Source: Prunus persica
Taxonomy: Eukaryota > Streptophyta > Magnoliopsida > Rosales > Rosaceae
Direction: 5' to 3'
Length of the DNA: 64,000 bases
Assembly (NCBI RefSeq): GCF_000346465.2
Contig: NC_034010.1
Coordinates: 5,172,894-5,236,893, forward strand
Shown piece after piece: positions 24,014-35,234 of the stretch. The notes under the pieces were generated by a model. That model did not search any database. It had not been told where the DNA came from and saw only the letters and a list, made by a program, of their open reading frames with translations. Every line of letters starts with the position of its first letter. Positions within the stretch are counted from its first letter, which is position 1. The translations under genes were made by a program, and so were the position numbers.

Positions 24014-24432
24014 AGCCTTTCTATTGCGGAATACCTTCTTTCCACTTCTGTTAATGTTCTGCTTAGATAGTAGACTGCTTGTTCCTTTCCTTCTTTGTTA
24101 TCTTGAACTAGCAGACTTCCGATGGATACTTCTGATGCAGATATATAGAACTTGAATGGTCTGCCTCTTTTTGGTGGGGACAGAACTGGTGGATTTGAGA
24201 GGTAATGCTTTATTTCCTGGAAAGCCTGTTGGTGCTGTTCTTCCCATTTGAATGTTTGTTCCTGCTTCAGCCTTAACAGGGAAGAAAAAGGTTGGATTTT
24301 TCCCGCATAATTGGATATGAATCTCCTTAGAAAATTGATTTTTCCTAGGAGACTCTGTAGTTCCTTCTTGTTCCGAGGTGGTAGGGCTTCTATGATGGAT
24401 TTTGCTTTATTTCTGTCAACCTCTATACCTCT

Positions 24433-25494
24433 CTAGTGGACCAAAAATCTTAAAAAATTTCCTGCTTGGACTCCAAAGACACATTTTTTGGGGTTCATTT
24501 TTAGTTTGTGCTGCCTCATTCTTAGGAATGCCTTTCTCAGGCTTGCTACGTGGTTTCCTTCCTCGGGAGATTTAATCACCACGTCATCTATGTATACTTC
24601 CAAGGAATGTCCTATCATATCATGAAAAATGGAATTCATTGCCCTTTGGTAGGTGGCCCCCGCATTTCTCAAACCGAAAGGCATTACAGTATATTCGAAA
24701 GCACCTATATGTCCTGGGCACATAAAGGCTGTCTTGTGGATGTCTTGTTCTGCCATCATAATCTGGTTATAACCTGCATTGCCGTCCATGAAAGATAGCA
24801 TCTGGTTATGAGCAGCTCCATCTACTAGCATGTCTGCGATTGGCATAGGATATTCGTTCTTAGGAGATGCCTCATTCAGATTTCTGTAATCCATGCAGAT
24901 TCTAACTGCCCCTGTTTTTCTTTTGAGAACAGGCACAATATTTGCTAACCAATCGGCATAGATGGCTGGCCTGATGAATCCTGCCTTGAGCAACCTTTCT
25001 ATCTCTTCTTTGACCTTTAGTTCTGTGTCCATAGACATTCTTCTTCTGGCCTGCTCAACTGGAAGGTAGCCATCTTTAATTGGCAGCTTGTGCTCTACTA
25101 ACTGCCTGTCCAATCCTGGCATCTCATGGTAATGCCAGGCAAAACAATCTCTGAATTCCTGCAAAAGTGCCATGAGTTCAGTCTTGAGTGGTTCCTTCAA
25201 AAGTGTGCTGATGAAAGTAGGCTTTGGATCTTCTTCTGTCCCTAAGTTTATTTCCTGTAGAGGATCCTCCACTTCTGGCAGGGAGTCATCCAGTGCTGCT
25301 GGTGCAAAATCTAATACTTCCTTCTGTAAAATTTCCTCCTCTTGTTCCTTTGTGCTTTCATGGGTGAATTCTACCATATTGATGGCTGGATTCTGTATGA
25401 AAAGCCTCCTTTCTTCCCAGTATATCAACAATCTTTTTGTGATGGATCGGATTGTTGCAGCTCGATCCTTGTCCAGTTGATTGAGACTAAACAT
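24433..25494 (-). pseudogene. Reverse transcriptase region, ended by an in-frame stop
   Basis: 353 codons with the RT landmarks in order: EIERLLKAGFIRPA, VRICMDYRNLNEASPKNEYPMP, FMDGNAGYNQIMM, VMPFGLRNAGATYQRAMN and the catalytic YIDDVVIKS. The frame stops at TAG (24435-24433) directly after FLVH, inside the connection to RNase H, where related proteins read on. The same frame then continues (FLRRFISNYAGKIQP, YYLSRTLTEVERRYSAIE) to about 23905. This gives the first RNase H/connection domain, so the TAG is a nonsense mutation rather than a natural end. Confidence 0.85.
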
Positions 25495-26407
25495 CAGAGT
25501 TCTGGTAGTTCAGCACAAAAAGGTCTATTCCAGTCTTCTAGAGAACTGGCTAAACCTTCTTCTATGAGCCTTTGGGCCGCGACACCATGGGGGCGGCCGT
25601 TCTGGTTGATTCCAAGGAAAGTGAAAGGACCGAGGTCATCATGATAATACCTTGCTTCAAAGCACATGGCAGAGGGCAGGAACGGCCGTGGATCGGCCTC
25701 TACAATCTCCATGCAGCCTTCTTCATTCCATAGTGCTAACTGTTGGTGGAGGGCGGAAGGAATACAAAGGCTCTGGTGAATCCAATCCCTGCCAAGTAGT
25801 GCATTGTAGGTGGTGGAAGTAGTGTCTATTACAAAGAATGCTATTTTCAACTCTTTGCTTCCGACTATGACATCCACGTCTAAGATGCCATGAATTTTTG
25901 TGATGCCCCCAGCGAAGTTGGTGACGGTCAAACGTGTTGGAATCAAATCCTTCTCCGTTCTGCCCATCTTGGTCAGCATTCTGTGAGGTAATAGATTAAT
26001 GGCTGCACCTCCATCTACCATGATCTTGGAAATAGGGATACCTCCAAGATTTGCCGTTATAAACAAAGGCCTGAGGCGATTTGCCATTTCTGCGGTTGGT
26101 TTGGAGAAACAAAGTTGCTCTGTAGCTGGGTTATTGGCTGTTCCGCCTGTCCTGTGGTTGTCTGCTTGTCGTTCTGGTGGCTCCTTTGTCCCTCGGCGGC
26201 CCTGAATTTCCCTGGTAGGATGAATACCATGTTAATTTCCAGATCATCTTGTAGCAGGTCTTCCAACTCTGCGCCAAAAGCTTCTGTTTCTGCGTCCAAT
26301 TCTTCACCAAATTCCATTAATTCTTCCCCGTATTCTTCCGTCCAGTCATCTTGCTCTACAACTCCGAGGGGTTCATTCCGATCATCTGCAGATGGTTCGT
26401 AATCCAA
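25494..26407 (-). pseudogene. Retrotransposon protease region (frame-broken)
   Basis: From 26407 to about 26200 the Gag frame continues past its stop with an acidic linker (EEYGEELMEFGEEL) and MVFILPGKFRA. The protease proper is in another frame, 26087-25494, so a frameshift lies between about 26220 and 26090. The aspartic-protease motif is MVDGGAAINLLP (DGG in place of DSG/DTG, common in Tat-type elements), followed by ALLGRDWIH. It would cleave Gag-Pol in the particle. The frame ends with a TGA that overlaps the ATG of the RT frame (TGATG at 25496-25492). Confidence 0.75.
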
Positions 26408-29050
26408 TTACTCTTCTTCATATTCCTCAGTGTAGTCGTCTTCTCCTTGTAGCGGGGTAGACCCGGATTTCTCTGGAGCCTGTATGGTGTTGGGATGACT
26501 GCCGGATGACGAGGCTAGATGGCTAGGAGATCTGGCTGGAGGTTCTGTTTTTAGCAGTTCCCTTGACTGGCAAGCTTTTTGTTCTGTCTGGGGAAGTGTT
26601 TCAGGATTTTTTCCTTTTCTGGCAGAATTGGTCTCTGGATGTACTTGTTTATTATCCTGGCTCTTAAGATACGTGCAGTATTGCCTTTGAATTCTTCTTT
26701 TCTGAGTTCTGGTTAGCTCCAGAGTTGGTCTACAGCTTCTTCCTACGGAGTACCATCTACCCTCTATGATTGTTGCCAAGGGTTTTTCATTTCCGGGTGT
26801 GTTGACCGGTATTTCCTTCCTGGGTTGCTCCTTCCTCCTTTCGCTGTATTGTGTAGGCCTAAGACAACTCTTCTGTCTTGTTTTGTCTCGGGATGAGGTT
26901 TCAATCCTGTCGAAGACACTAGGTGTGGGCTGATTTTGTCTGTCTAGAACCACCTCTAACTCTGTTTCACATTTGCACCTGCTACAGAGCACCACCCCAG
27001 CCGAGGTGGTCGCTCTTGGTATTTGACTGGTTTCCCTTATGATTCTTCTGCCTCTGCTGCAACCAGCATCTATCATTGGCTCAGTTCCCCTCTGTTCTGG
27101 CCAATTCAAGTTGACCATATTGACTTGTGGCTGAGGGAAAGGATCTGTCGTGACTGATGGAGATTTTTCTACCAGTTTCAACCTTCCTGCTGTTATCCCT
27201 TCTTGTATTACGTCCCTGAAAACAACACAACTATTGGTAGAATGGTTCCAAGAGTTGTGCCACCGGCAGTACTGTCTGCCCTTGAGTTCTTCCGGCTTGG
27301 GTATTCTGTGGGGCGTTTCTATCGCCTTTTGCAGCAGCATTTCATCAAACAAAGCATCAACCTTGGTTAAATCAAAAGAGTAGACCTTGTTTTGCGTTGG
27401 CTTGTTGGGAACGAATCCTCCTGTGAATGGCAGTGGCTTTTGGTCTTTAGGTGGCTTTGTAAGGGCTTTGCAACTAATAGGATGTTTTAATTTTGCCATT
27501 TCTGCCACTGAAACCTCTCTCTCTTCTGATTCTTCTGCATCTTCTTGTGATTCCACCTCGATCAGGTGGACTGAAAAAGAACGGGTTTTGTAGTATGTAC
27601 CTTTGGAGGAGTTCCTCCTTTGCTGTTCTTCCCTGAGTAACTCCTCATATTTGGATGCCTTATCAGCTAGTTCTGCCAGGTCTCCGAACAACATTCCGTC
27701 GAACCTCTTCCTGAGAGAGATTTTAAGGGCAGCTTGGGCCATCTGGATGAAGTGTCTTTCTTCTATAGGGATTCGGCACTTCATTTTGAGCTTTCTGAAC
27801 CTGGTTATGAAATCCTGAGCCGGTTCATCTTCACTTTGCTTGAGGGCAGCTAGATCACTGATGGTGACTTCTGGCTGAATCCTGTAATAGTAGTCATGGA
27901 AGACATTTTCCATCTGTTCCCATGTTTGAACAGAGTTAGCTGGCAGGCTGGTGTACCAGGTAAAAGCTTGTCCAGAGAGAGAATTGCCGAAAAGCCTTAA
28001 TTTCAACAGAGGGTTGTTCTCAATAGCTATGCATTGGACGGAGAACCTGCCTATATGTTCAACTGAGGAAGCATGGGGATCCTCCCCGTTGAACAAAGTG
28101 AAGTTTGGTACTTTGAAACTTGGAGACAGCGGTATTTGATCGATATAGGCTGGGTATGGCTTCCTGTAAGTAGGCCTTTCCCCTCTTCGAGCCTCGGGGT
28201 CCATGATTTCTCTAATCATTCTTTGCAATGCTCCTATGTCATTCAAAGCATTGACGGGGGGAAGATTTTGTCCCTGTTCTGGCTGGACGTAATCGATCCT
28301 AGGCTCTGCTCTGCATGGTCTGAGTGGAGCTTCCTCCCTGCGCTCTTCCTGCTCTTCGATGTCTGGGTGATTCCTCCAGTTTTCCCCCGGCCTATTCCTG
28401 TCATGATTAGCAAAAAGGTTATTCCCCCCTCTGCCTCTTCTCCCACTTGCGGGTGCAGGGAATGGATTAGGGTCCATCCTTCTGGGCCTATATGGCAATA
28501 CTACTGGTGGTTCAGGCAGTAGTGCCAAAGGTTGATCATGCGGGGCCACATGAGGTGGAATGGGCTGAGGTTCTGGCTGGTTCTGTTGAGCTAGTGCAAG
28601 GTCATCTGGTCGGGCTGGGGCTTCGTGTTCTTGATTAGGAAGGGCTCCTTCCCTCGGACCAGCCTGAATTTCTCTGTGGTCTGGTACTCCAGCTATCCGT
28701 GCAACTAGGGGATTTTCCTGGTATGGCCATGCTAGTCCTAGCGGAGGGCCGTAAGGGAGATCTAACTGCTGGATTACAGGATCCGGGTTTGGGATTCTGG
28801 CCATGGTGGATTCTCGGTCCTTCCGGAACTGTTTGTTAACCTGCCATTGCATCATGGCTGTCATGTTATTGAGAGTGTCCTGGCTCTTTTGTACTGTGAT
28901 TTCTTGTCGGAGTACTGACTCCTGTATTTGATTCATCCTTTTGGAGCCAGTCCTGGAACGTCTACTTCCTGTACTGCCGTGGGCAGATTGCCTAGCATCG
29001 CTTTCTTCTGACTCGAGGCCTTCCCTGAGAGCCATCTTGTTTCTCTCCAT
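26408..29050 (-). CDS. Retrotransposon Gag polyprotein
   Basis: 880 codons from an ATG 99 bp inside the 5' LTR. The first ~300 residues are Pro/Arg/Gln-rich and disordered. A retrotransposon gag core follows (FGNSLSGQAFTWYTSLPAN ... WEQMENVFHDYYY ... RFRKLKMKCRI). Further on is a Cys/His module, YCRWHNSWNHSTNSCVVFRD, typical of plant gypsy Gag in place of a CCHC knuckle. Gag forms the virus-like particle in the cytoplasm. The frame ends with TAA at 26410-26408, after which the same frame stays open for 116 codons of acidic sequence leading to the protease. In related elements gag and protease are often one frame, so this stop may be a mutation or a readthrough point. Confidence 0.9.
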   Translation of the reverse strand: MERNKMALREGLESEESDARQSAHGSTGSRRSRTGSKRMNQIQESVLRQEITVQKSQDTLNNMTAMMQWQVNKQFRKDRESTMARIPNPDPVIQQLDLPYGPPLGLAWPYQENPLVARIAGVPDHREIQAGPREGALPNQEHEAPARPDDLALAQQNQPEPQPIPPHVAPHDQPLALLPEPPVVLPYRPRRMDPNPFPAPASGRRGRGGNNLFANHDRNRPGENWRNHPDIEEQEERREEAPLRPCRAEPRIDYVQPEQGQNLPPVNALNDIGALQRMIREIMDPEARRGERPTYRKPYPAYIDQIPLSPSFKVPNFTLFNGEDPHASSVEHIGRFSVQCIAIENNPLLKLRLFGNSLSGQAFTWYTSLPANSVQTWEQMENVFHDYYYRIQPEVTISDLAALKQSEDEPAQDFITRFRKLKMKCRIPIEERHFIQMAQAALKISLRKRFDGMLFGDLAELADKASKYEELLREEQQRRNSSKGTYYKTRSFSVHLIEVESQEDAEESEEREVSVAEMAKLKHPISCKALTKPPKDQKPLPFTGGFVPNKPTQNKVYSFDLTKVDALFDEMLLQKAIETPHRIPKPEELKGRQYCRWHNSWNHSTNSCVVFRDVIQEGITAGRLKLVEKSPSVTTDPFPQPQVNMVNLNWPEQRGTEPMIDAGCSRGRRIIRETSQIPRATTSAGVVLCSRCKCETELEVVLDRQNQPTPSVFDRIETSSRDKTRQKSCLRPTQYSERRKEQPRKEIPVNTPGNEKPLATIIEGRWYSVGRSCRPTLELTRTQKRRIQRQYCTYLKSQDNKQVHPETNSARKGKNPETLPQTEQKACQSRELLKTEPPARSPSHLASSSGSHPNTIQAPEKSGSTPLQGEDDYTEEYEEE

Positions 29051-29128
29051 ATCTGGTGCGGGTTCTGGCTAGAGCTTCCGGTATTTGAAAATCTGTGAAT
29101 GATTCTGTCAGAGTATGTATACTGAGAA

Positions 29129-29146
29129 GTCCCACTGGGCGTGCCA
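29129..29146 (-). other. Primer-binding site (PBS)
   Basis: Minus-strand TGGCACGCCCAGTGGGAC starts three bases after the 5' LTR. It begins with TGG, the complement of a tRNA CCA end, as a PBS should. The primer tRNA was not identified. Confidence 0.65.
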
Positions 29147-29149
29147 AAA

Positions 29150-30709
29150 TGTTCACCCGTTCTCGTGTTTACTCCTGAGGTGGAGGGGCGAAGTTCCCCA
29201 CTCGCTTGGAGACCACTTGTTGGTCGACAAGTCAGCTTTTTTTGGTGTGTGAGCGTGCCACTGCTAGCAATGTAAATTCTAGCAGACTTCTTTTAGAGTG
29301 GATAACTTGCGCCCCAAGTTACTGACTTCTAAAACAAATGATTGTGAATTTGGGTGAGGAATATCTCCCAAGTAAGTTCTTTTCTTGCCTCAGACTGGTG
29401 AGGACTTTCATAATCTATCTCAGTATAAAAGTGGCAGTTCTGTCCAGAATAGATAATAATAAAGTGGACTGTTTTAGGCAAAACTGCCTTTTACAAAATT
29501 AAGAAGGGAGAAATCAACTCTAGAAAGACAAAAAGATGGCTGGAATCCCATTTCTGCCTGGGTAGAAACTTCTGATCCAGGCTGGACTGAATATGTCTGT
29601 GCTGGACTTAGCTGTCAACAACTTCGACTGCTTAGTTTCAGCTGTAAATCGATACCAAAGTTCAATTTTGGCAGAGCTTTAATCTACTTCAAGCCTTGGG
29701 AGGCTTTTGAGCGGGCAGAACTGCGGCTTCTTCAGTCTGAAGGGGCAGGAGTGGCTAGACTTGAGGACTTAATAAGCTGGAATTGCACTGTAAAATTTGT
29801 TGAGGTTTTCATATTTGTGAAAACTCAAACTCTGCTTGTCTTGGCTTTTGCTGAACCAAATTTGTAACGAGAGAGATCTCGTTTTTAGAAGACTTATTTT
29901 CTAAGTCTGAACTTTGGAATTCTGATCTAAAGCTGGTTTCTCTTGGAATCCAAGTGAGCTTTTGGTTGTTTTCTTGTTGTTGGTTTTTTTTGATTGATTG
30001 ATGAATTGAGTGTCTCCTTTCTTTTCTTGCTTACTTCTGTTTTTATAAGAAACCTTCTTAGGGAGGTGGTTTTAGATTTTAATAATGGGCGGTAAAAAGA
30101 TCTCCTATAATGCAAGGTAGAAGGGATTTTTATCAATCATGGCAGATAGGTTCTCAGTAGTCGCCTCCTAAAGCAGTCCCTTCCCTAGTTTCCTAGGAGG
30201 CAGCTTTCTGTTTCAACCAACGCCACCGTCTGTGTGGGCTAAATTTTATGGCGGTTGGTTTTCTTTTGTATTTTCTGAACAACTCCCTGTTTTTCTGTTC
30301 TAACTTAGAAAGCGTGATCCGTGAATTCCTCGGAAGATGATGTATTTGCTCTGGAGCAAAATCTCCGAACACAGATGGGTTTTGATCTTTTGTTGGCAGT
30401 GTTTCAGAGATGTCCCTCTCATATTTTAACTTAGTTGAAATTGCTGACTTTTCAAAGCTGAGGCAATCACGTGGGTGTGTTTTTAATTCCCTTGGGTTTA
30501 AACCCAACAAAAATTACGGGCTGACCCTTGAAGCCCAAAAAACAGTTTGGTCTTTCTTGGGCTGGGGGCTTTGTTTTCGACATCCTGGCGTGAAGCCCAA
30601 TCTGTCTGAATCCTAATTTTGTTATCCTCAAGCTTTTTGGGCTGGGCAAGTAATTTCACCATGGCCTGTCTTTTGAACTTTTGGCGTGCCAAATTGTTAG
30701 GCCCAAACA
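29150..30709 (-). repeat. 5' LTR of the Tat retrotransposon
   Basis: 1560 bp. It is the upstream LTR for minus-strand transcription. It is followed on that strand after three bases by a primer-binding-site-like sequence and about 100 bp later by the gag ATG. Confidence 0.95.
30041..30050 (-). promoter_or_regulatory. TATA-like box in the 5' LTR
   Basis: TCTTATAAAA on the minus strand in the U3-like part of the LTR, upstream of gag. It is the only clear TATA-like string noticed there and is likely to set the start of the genomic RNA. Confidence 0.4.
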
Positions 30710-30714
30710 GATTA

Positions 30715-32869
30715 TAAAAGGGTGGAACCACATTCTCTTGATATAGTATTGCAATTGTATAGCAAGTTGTAAAATTTGTTGTAAGACCGTATGTGGAACA
30801 GGGAAAAGCACTCATTTCCTTTAGTTGTTAAATTTTTTGCTTTTAGTGAATTTGAGGGGTATAAATGGAAGTGAAGGGAATTGGGTTCGGTTGTGTGAGT
30901 GAAATTATGCATCTTTGTGTGTTATTTCAGTCCAAATTTGTACCTTTGTATATATGTGTGTGTTGTTTTGTTTTGATAAATGGGAAGACAATTATGATTG
31001 GGTTCCTATTGTTGTTAGATTTTGAAATTTCAACTGGAAAAAATTATATACACTACTTAAACCAAGCAAACAAAAGTGGGTGTTTTTATGAGTCATTATA
31101 TATATATAATTAATTTGATGTTAAAGCTCCTTTAATTTGTCATTTTGGATATCTATATAACGGTATATGTTTGTAAATCTTCTGAGTAGTAAACCATTTT
31201 AGATAATTCTTAGGTTTTGCACTTCCTCTATCTAAAGCACCTGTAATATATAATACAATTTACATCAGAGCATATGCTTTGTAATTGAATCATGAAAGCA
31301 ATGTTGAATGAGGGGATTTGAACACAAGACTGTGAGTGTAGAGGTAGTTGCTCTTAACCACTTCAATGATAAGCCCCTTATAAAAAAGAAAATTTGGTAA
31401 GAAAACATGAAGAAGAGGTGGAAAAAAAAAAAACCCAAACCTTCAAGTCTCTACTTTTTCCTTGACCTAAACTATTGTATAATCTGTACACTGTTAAAAG
31501 GTCTTGATTTCTAAGGGTAATTGCTCCTGTCCTTAGTCAAGTATTTGCATCTATTTCACATCTATATAGGCAAGTTGCGAGCTTTAAGGATACATTTATT
31601 TTCCATTCCCTTACAGTCAACGTGTTTATTCTTTGAGTTTAGCACTGAATATGCATTTTTGGTGGTATAGGGTTATGAGAGAGAATTTTCAAATCTTTGA
31701 TGACAACGACAATGCAAAGATAGTTGTTTTGGGATTTTGATTGTTTAGGATGACTTTTGCATTGGTAACTTTTGATTGTTTAGGCAAGTAACTTTTGATC
31801 GAATACTCTTTGTTTCAAATGCATCTAGGATCATTTAAACAGCCCTCTTCCTGTGCCTTTACAGTGTTTTTCTTTACCTAAAACACATTAATTTGGGTAG
31901 TCCTGAGTGGTTTCTTTCTGTACAGATTTTACTCAAGTTAATTTTTTGGTTTAATGAATAGATTGTGCATGTATAAAATATTCAAGCTAATTTCTTCTCT
32001 GATTTTTCTGTTTTTTCTTCCTTTTTCTTCATTTTTTTTTCAACCATGTTTTCTTTTGATATTTTGCAGGTGGTCTTTTGTTGCTTTGAATAGAGCAGTT
32101 TGGTTGGTGTTTTCAGTTCTATTAAGAAATGGGTAAGTTTCTAGGGTGAAATTCTAATTAATTATTTTAAGTTTTATGAATAGAGCATAGGAATTAGCTA
32201 ATGGCATCAATTGACATTTGGTTGGTGTTAATTTGTTGTTAAAATGATAGGTTTAGATAATTACAATATCTGAGCATGTTGGTGAATCCTTTGAGTGTTT
32301 TGGCAATTGGTACTTGAGAACTTCCAACTTGGGGAGAGAGTGAGAATGCGTAATTGATTGGAAGGAAAAATATGGTGTCTTTCTCTTTGTGTGTATGTGG
32401 GTTAGTGGGGAATCAATCATTGGCCCTGTGTTATGAAGCAGCGTTTCTGATTGCAATTTATTGGAAAATTTTAAAAACATTTCAAAGTGGTCCTAACTCT
32501 AATTTTCTATTGTTTTTTGGTTTTTGAATTTGTTTGTTTCTTTTGTTTCTGTGTAATTTTTTATTCAATACACTCTCTCTCTCTCTCTCTCTCTCTCAAG
32601 GAAAGCAAAACTTGAAAAAGCTTTTCTGATCAGTAGAGTAACAATAATACTTAGATACTATTTACATTTTCATGTGTATATAAATAGAATGATGTTCCCT
32701 GCCTATTTTCATTGCTTTATACACGTTTCACACAATTTTAAAACCCATAGCATTGCGCAGGCACCTTTTGCTAGTAAGAACATAAAAATGAAACATGAAA
32801 ATCGTAAAATATAGGTGAATAAAAGCAAACAAGTGTTTCAAGAAATATATGTATTACCTAAATGATCTT
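30715..32869. other. No gene recognised
   Basis: AT-rich, non-coding in appearance. It continues the host sequence interrupted at 16194. A possible exon with good splice sites (TTTTGCAG before 32070, GTAAGT after 32131) encodes nothing recognisable. A (CT)n microsatellite lies at 32573-32598. Confidence 0.4.
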
Positions 32870-33069
32870 CACGGCCAGTAGGATAAACTCTATTTCCTAT
32901 CTCATACCCCTTGGACATGTAGTCTGGATTACCTTTTTGAGTGAACCCCAATAACAAGGCCATATTTTCCAATCATAAATAAATTATATTAAACAAATAA
33001 ATAATAATTTCACTCAAACAATACTAATAGAACAAAACAAATAACTTATATTAGTAGCAGCAAAAAAAA

Positions 33070-34461
33070 GAAACTTACATTACAACCACTAAATATAGGA
33101 TATTGGTTGTCACCCATATAAACTTGAGTTCCTTGTTCAATTTGGGAATTCTGAATTATAAATAGTATGAATTTCAATGATCATAATTGTTAATTAAATG
33201 CATTACTAACAAAAATATCATTGCATTAACGTCATACCTTCATAATAATATTGATATCTTGCATTGCAACTACATTACCACATCCGTAATTGAGTGAATC
33301 ACCAGTAGGGCAAACTGGATCACTTATTACCAATTGAAAATCTTGCCACAAATACAAATATCACATGTAACATATTGTAATAAATTTATAAATACATAAT
33401 CAACAAAGTTGTCATTTTACTTGCTAACTTTTATTTCCTACTTGGGTCAGGTATTTTTAAGTACATAATCAACAAATACAAAGCTAATGGATTGATATTC
33501 CTTATACCCACTTAACTTTTAAAGAATTTTATTTATGATATGCCACAAGCATAAATGATGTCTAGTATTAGGAAAGACAATCTTAATTGCTTTTTTCATG
33601 GCTTTGTCTTGATCTATAATTATTCCCTTTGGAGCACAACCATACATACAAGCAAGCCAAGACGTAAACAACCAAATAAATGTGTAGGCATCTTCATTTG
33701 AGATCAACTCGCATTCTAGCAAAATCGATTGACCATGATGATTGACCCCACAAATGGAGCAAATGGCATGTCATACTTATTAGTCAAGTATGTGGTGTCA
33801 AATGTAACAACATCACCGAATTCTTCATACGCCGCCCTACTCCTTGCATCTGCCCAAAAAACATTTCTTAAATGACCATTTTGATCTAAATCAATAGCAT
33901 ATAAGAAATTTGTGTTGTTAGATAGCATATTCAAAAAATAATTTTGAATTGTAGCGGCATCTCCTTTCCCAAGCTATAATCGCCTAACCTTTTCAACGTA
34001 TTTTCTACATTCCTTTTCTAAAAATGGGGTATTCTCATGTAGTTTCTGTGCAAAAATACAACTAAATTATAACTCTTGTTCAGCCTTATTCCAGCTTTAT
34101 CATCTATTTCAAGCTTCCTCATAATATATGTGGTTATCTCCCAATAGCACTTCCAAATATGAGATTTGGTTGGACTCAAGTCATGATTATGGTCAAGTTT
34201 AGTAGAGTTGACTCGCCAGCTTCCACTCAAGCGTAAACCTACACTAATTTGAGCATTGCAATTATTATTTATACTTGGATGTGGCTTTAGGGTATTACTT
34301 GAATTACTTTTGCAGGTCCTTGAACGGGCACATGCAAGAGTAACATATCTCAACTCCCCATCATTTCCTTTTTCTGATGACCTCTTCATCACTCGGAAGC
34401 CAGATTGTTTCCCATATTCTCTATAATATTGAATTAACTCATAAATATTGTTAAACACCAT
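33070..34461 (-). pseudogene. FAR1/MULE-type gene remnant
   Basis: Three minus-strand frames join into one degenerate FAR1-like protein. 34461-34018 carries the FAR1 DNA-binding module (YYREYGKQSGFRVMKRSS, CARSRTCKSN, LDHNHDLSP). 33934-33716 and 33722-33519 carry the MULE-transposase core (FWADARSRAAYEEFGDVVTFDTTY, then ECELISNEDAYTFIWLF, GIIIDQDKAMKKAI, HHLCLWHI). Lesions seen: a frame change near 34040, a TAG near 33976, and a 1-nt deletion near 33752. The transposase then stops after the HLCLWHI segment, and the downstream half of the domain is missing. Two further small exon-like blocks (about 33350-33238 and 33150-33079, the latter with a GTAAGT donor) stay open in a compatible frame and may be the C-terminal exons. 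No function is expected. Confidence 0.75.
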
Positions 34462-35234
34462 TCCAACCTTCGACTCTTGTATTTTTTTTCTTTCACATTT
34501 GTTCTATTGTCCGTGAAAATCTCATCATCTCCATTATTTTCAATTTTAATCACATCATATTCCAGTTCAACAACTTCATTTTCATCAATAATTTCTAAAC
34601 TTCAGAAATATTTGAATATTCTTCCATTCCTACATCATATAGGACATGAGCTTATGATACATAAGCATATAATACCAAAATTTCAATACTGCAGTCAATC
34701 AATTCATCTAATGGCTGAAAAAAAAAGAAAGAAGGGAGAATTCTAAACAAATTAACGCATCAAAAACATTCAATTAAAAAAAGAAACAATATAAGGAAAA
34801 AAAGAAAGAAAAAGAAAGTTATAATTCAATGATATGCTAACCAAAAAAATTGAAGAAGAGAGAGTTGAGCCCGTGATTCAAATCGTTGAATAACTAAATC
34901 ATATTATAACTCAAAGATATAAGTAATATATACAAAATATTTGAATACAACCAGGAGTGGTAGTTATGCTACCATGATTCAAGTTATTACAGGTTCTTAT
35001 TCTTACATGGTGAAGAAGAGCATGTTTAACTAGTAAAAAAAAAAAAAAAAAAAACTTAATTTGAATCTGATTGGAAACAAATAAATAAAAGGAAAGCATT
35101 CATCCAAAAAAAAAAAAACCAGATAAGCTAAACAAAAAAAGAATGTTATAATGAAGCTTTACTAACCTAAAATCATGGAGGAAGGAGTAGAGTGGCGGAT
35201 AGGCCTTATTTATTTTTGGCAAAATTGTAACAAT
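34462..35234. other. AT-rich stretch, no gene
   Basis: Contains A-runs (35036-35055, 35106-35119) and low-complexity AT sequence. Nothing coding seen. Confidence 0.4.

Larger units (their letters stand above)
16195..30709 (-). mobile_element. Ty3/gypsy LTR retrotransposon, Tat lineage, 14.5 kb
   Basis: Two direct LTRs (16195-17755 and 29150-30709) begin TGTTCA and end CCCAAACA in plus reading. They are flanked by the 5-bp TSD GATTA (16190-16194 and 30710-30714). Sense is the minus strand, so the 5' LTR is the right-hand one. Minus-strand order is PBS, gag, protease, RT, RNase H, a second archaeal-type RNase H, integrase, then an antisense gene, PPT and 3' LTR. The second RNase H and an extra antisense ORF before the 3' LTR are diagnostic of Tat-lineage elements (Ogre/Retand relatives). 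By eye the LTRs differ at about 20 positions in 1.56 kb, so the insertion is fairly recent. The pol region has several frame breaks, so this copy is probably not autonomous. Confidence 0.93.

Noticed and set aside
26115..28522. Long plus-strand frames opposite gag and protease
   Set aside because: Shadows of gag; their translations have no family resemblance.
30865..31113. 82-codon plus-strand frame
   Set aside because: AT-rich, no recognisable domain and no splice or codon support.
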